DNA of 64,000 nt from Unio delphinus (Eukaryota > Mollusca > Bivalvia > Unionida > Unionidae), in the NCBI GenBank assembly GCA_029339505.1, contig JAQISU010000210.1, forward strand, positions 17,813,501-17,877,500, given 5' to 3'. Shown here piece by piece: positions 61,313-64,000 of this stretch. The first letter of the stretch is position 1; each line of letters opens with the position of its first letter. A model generated the notes under the pieces. That model worked only from the letters and a program-made list of their open reading frames with translations. It did no database searches and was not told where the DNA came from. Made by a program: the position numbers and the translations under genes.

Positions 61313-61470
61313 GTGGAGGTAAGGGGCAAAAGTTATTGCCCTTTGTCTATATGACATAGACAGAAAAGACGAATTTTCGTCTTTTGGTAGGGCTGGATTC
61401 GCGAGGTAGCGGGATTATATCCCTAAAGTAATGTGATCGGGGGAACGTATTCAAAGGAGAAACAACATTT
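61313..61470 (+). repeat. Repeat D, copy 1
   Basis: Shares 'aaggtaagggg', 'ggctggattcgcgaggtag' and 'atccctaaagtaatgtgatc' with 61607-61709 plus 63686-63735. Confidence 0.75.
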
Positions 61471-61606
61471 GATAAAAATATGTCTCTAAGAATATGTCCT
61501 GATCACATGTTTGCGAGATGTCCTCAACTGTCCACACAATGTGATAATCCTGTCTCAGACAATGCTCAAGTTAAAAGTGGTGATATCTGGTACATGAAGT
61601 TTTAAC

Positions 61607-61709
61607 CAGCAAGGTAAGGGGAACTAATTGGTAAAAGTTGCTTCCCTTTGACTGTACAAAGAAAGACATTTTAAACCTAGAGGAAGGCTGTATTCTGGAG
61701 GTAGTAAAC
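61607..61709 (+). repeat. Repeat D, copy 2, left half
   Basis: Interrupted by the hAT element at 61710; its right half resumes at 63686 ('attattccctagtgttaatg'). Confidence 0.75.
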
Positions 61710-63677
61710 CAGGGGTCTCAAACTTAAATTATCCGGGGGACGCAGGTGGTAGAATCTGGGTGAGACTGGGCCGCATCAAGTATTCCACGAAAAAGCGATT
61801 ACAATTTCAATAAAGTACAACTGTTACAATCTGCTCAACCTTTATTAATAACAAATAAAGACATTAAGGGTTCTCAAGAACATAGGCTTCACTTACTTCC
61901 TCCTACTCTTTGTTGCCAGAGACCTGGCAGCGCTTCTTCTTACACAGCTGAGCAACATTTGGCTTGCGTGAGGAAGCAACTGAGACCATCAGTATAGCTT
62001 GAAGATGCTCATCAGTAAGTTTGGCCCTGAACTTGACTTGTTAAAGTTCATATTGGAAAAGAGCTTTTCACACAGAGAAGTACTCCCAAACAGCTACAAT
62101 ATCCGCTTGAACAATCTGGAAATCTCAGGAAAGGTGGAGGGCATTTCTCTCATAAATTGTCCAAGCTTGTCTGTTTTTCCATTCACCTCCCCGAACTTAG
62201 CCTTGAGTTCAGAATTGCACTGAAGATCAATCAGCTCCATTTGAAGCACGGGGGGGGGGGGCATCTTCCACATTGAAGGAGAAAGGGTCAGCACAAATTT
62301 GAAAAGTGGCTCTGTGTGTTTTGAAGTCTGCAAACCTGTGATCAAATTCTTCCTGTAGCTTTGCAATGGCATCAGTATACTTACTACTGAATGGAGTGCC
62401 CGAGTCCATGAGTACTTTGCATGTTGGGAAACGGCAGAGGTTTCTCTGAGAAAGCTGGGCTTTCCATAACACAAGTTTTGTGCAGAATGCCCTGACATTG
62501 TCATAGGCAACACTGACAAGCTGACCCTGGCCTTGTAACTTCTTGTTGAGTACACTCAGCACCTGTGTAATGTCAACAAGAAAAGCCAAGTCCATGAGCC
62601 ATTTGGGATCACTTAGTACAGGAACAACCACCCCATCCTTCTCCATGAAGGCTTTGATTTCTGCTCTCAACTAAAAGAAACTTTTCAAGACGTTTCCCCT
62701 ACTAAGCCAACGTACCTCGGTGAATTAGAAAACATACTCATATGCTGACTCTATTTCCTCTAAAAAGGCGCACAACTGCCGGTGCTTGAAAGCACCTGGA
62801 TCTGATATTGTTGATGCATTTCACAACGTCAAACATCACATTGTCAAAGTTCAGCAGTTGCTGCAAAGAGCCTGCTGATGGATAATGCAGTGTAGAGCAA
62901 CGGCCTCTTCCAGACCCTTCTCTTCAAGTTTTCTTTGGACATGTGCCACGAGTCCATTTATTTTTCCTGTCATTGATGTCGCTCTGTCGGTTGTTATTCC
63001 TGCAAAATGTTTCCACGGTAAACCGGCATCCACAATGGCATCACACAGCTGGCGGAATATCTCCTGAGCAGTGGTCTGGCCATGCATTGGAATCACTTTG
63101 AGCAACTCCTCCATCACTTCAAAATTATCATCAACACCACGGACATATATTGCGAGCTGTGCAGTGTCAGTAACGTCTGTGCTCTCATCAAGAGCGACTG
63201 AGTATGCATGGAAATGTTTACCTTTCTCACACAGTTAACATAAATGTTACTTGACAGCTCAGAAATGCGCTCTGCCACTGTGTTGGCTGAAAGGCTGATG
63301 CTGCTAAACGGACCCGTTCTTTTCCGGACAGACTATACTTGCAGCTTGTAACATGCAATTTTTGATGAACTTGCCTTCTTTGAATGACTTTCCTGCGTTA
63401 CCAATCATCTAACTCACCACGTAACTAGCTTCAACTGCTGCATCACTTTCTTTGTTTGCTTTCTTGAAAAAATCTTGCTGGCTCAGTAGACATATTATAC
63501 AAACATAATAAAAATCAGAATTAGACTAGTCGGTGAGATTCGACTGAAACCGTCGCGGAGGGTCATATTATAGATATGAGAATGGGGAAAACGCGCGGGC
63601 CGCATTAACACTAAACTTTGCTGTCAGGTAGCGGGCCGCAAAATATCGTCTCGCGGGCCGCGAGTTTGAGACCCCTG
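61710..63677 (-). mobile_element. 1,968-bp hAT transposon, nearly complete
   Basis: The ends are CAGGGGTCTCAAACTTAAAT and, reverse-complemented, CAGGGGTCTCAAACTCGC. The 8-bp flanks are TAGTAAAC and TGGTAAAC (one mismatch), the hAT target length. The minus strand encodes a transposase of the GTF2IRD2/ZBED-like hAT type. Confidence 0.93.
62094..63230 (-). pseudogene. hAT transposase, frameshifted
   Basis: In order on the minus strand: A-Y-S-V-A-L-D-E-S-T-D-V-T-D-T-A-Q (first catalytic Asp region), G-I-T-T-D-R-A-T-S-M-T-G (second Asp region), L-H-C-I-I-H-Q-Q-A-L-C and W-L-M-D-L-A-F-L-V-D-I-T. A C-terminal part follows with F-Q-I-C-A-D-P-F-S-F-N-V. Frame breaks occur between 62851 and 62670 and again near 62260, where a run of G lies in the coding region. 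No BED zinc finger was recognised at the N-terminus. It is probably inactive as a protein source. Confidence 0.88.
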
Positions 63678-63685
63678 TGGTAAAC

Positions 63686-64000
63686 ATTATTCCCTAGTGT
63701 TAATGTGATTGGGTTAGTATTTTCAGATGAAAATAATAATTTACTGTAAAACTTGCTATTTTCCACATCAAAAACATTTAATTGTATACTTTCATCTCGT
63801 TTCCTTTCTACTGGCTCTTTCCTGTTCATTTGTCTACAGCTGAGCTCATGTCTTGAGTTACTAAAGTCATATGCAGGTTCTTCTCAGCTCTCCACAGTTG
63901 TGTCCAAAAAGCATTTGGGTCTCACAAACTTTAATGATACACAGATATGGTCAACCTTGCGATCTTTTTATGTTTTAACTACTTCTTTCGCTTACTACAA
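63686..64000. other. Right half of repeat D, then unassigned sequence
   Basis: Repeat D continues to about 63735. Beyond that I see nothing recognisable. Confidence 0.6.

Noticed and set aside
61034..61354. 106-codon plus-strand ORF and its 100-codon antisense
   Set aside because: No recognisable domain; part of it overlaps repeat D.

Overview
The window looks like nuclear DNA from a bivalve mollusc. It is AT-rich and intron-rich with GT-AG splice sites, full of micro- and minisatellites, and densely littered with tRNA-derived SINEs, LINE fragments, DNA transposons with terminal inverted repeats (TIRs) and a tyrosine-recombinase retrotransposon. The mollusc assignment is an inference from the SINEs and from the GIMAP- and TNF-type immune genes; the species cannot be fixed from sequence alone.

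Layout. Positions 1-8,020 hold four consecutive plus-strand exons of a myotubularin-related pseudophosphatase (MTMR9 orthologue); its introns are largely tandem repeats, and the last coding exon was not found. At 11.2-11.6 kb lies a minus-strand THAP zinc-finger coding region with a frameshift, facing a candidate plus-strand first coding exon at 12.3 kb. A run of unrelated minisatellites fills 14.1-17.9 kb and ends in a dead LINE carrying a hAT-type MITE. From 18.9 to 31 kb there is mostly unexplained AT-rich DNA, with an 880-bp TIR element at 25.1 kb and a dead EN-RT LINE at 26.6-28.7 kb. From 31.1 to 37.4 kb a TNF-ligand-like gene can be traced through four candidate exons, but it carries an in-frame stop and a frame break.

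The most notable locus is on the minus strand at 42.7-46.9 kb. It is a two-exon gene whose first exon encodes a signal peptide and whose second encodes a complete AIG1/GIMAP-type GTPase fused to a Hedgehog-type Hint (Hog) autoprocessing domain with a Hedgehog-like C-terminal tail. I know of no described secreted GTPase-Hog protein. It lies near the TNF-like relic, and both families are often immune-related in molluscs, but any functional link is speculation.

From 47.5 to 64 kb the window is almost entirely mobile DNA: SINEs (one with a clean 13-bp target-site duplication), a MITE family with 4-bp duplications, a 739-bp foldback element inside a minisatellite, a composite SINE repeat shared with 10.3 kb, a decayed DIRS/Ngaro-like retrotransposon, a GC-rich minisatellite, a 180-bp satellite and a nearly complete 1,968-bp hAT transposon.
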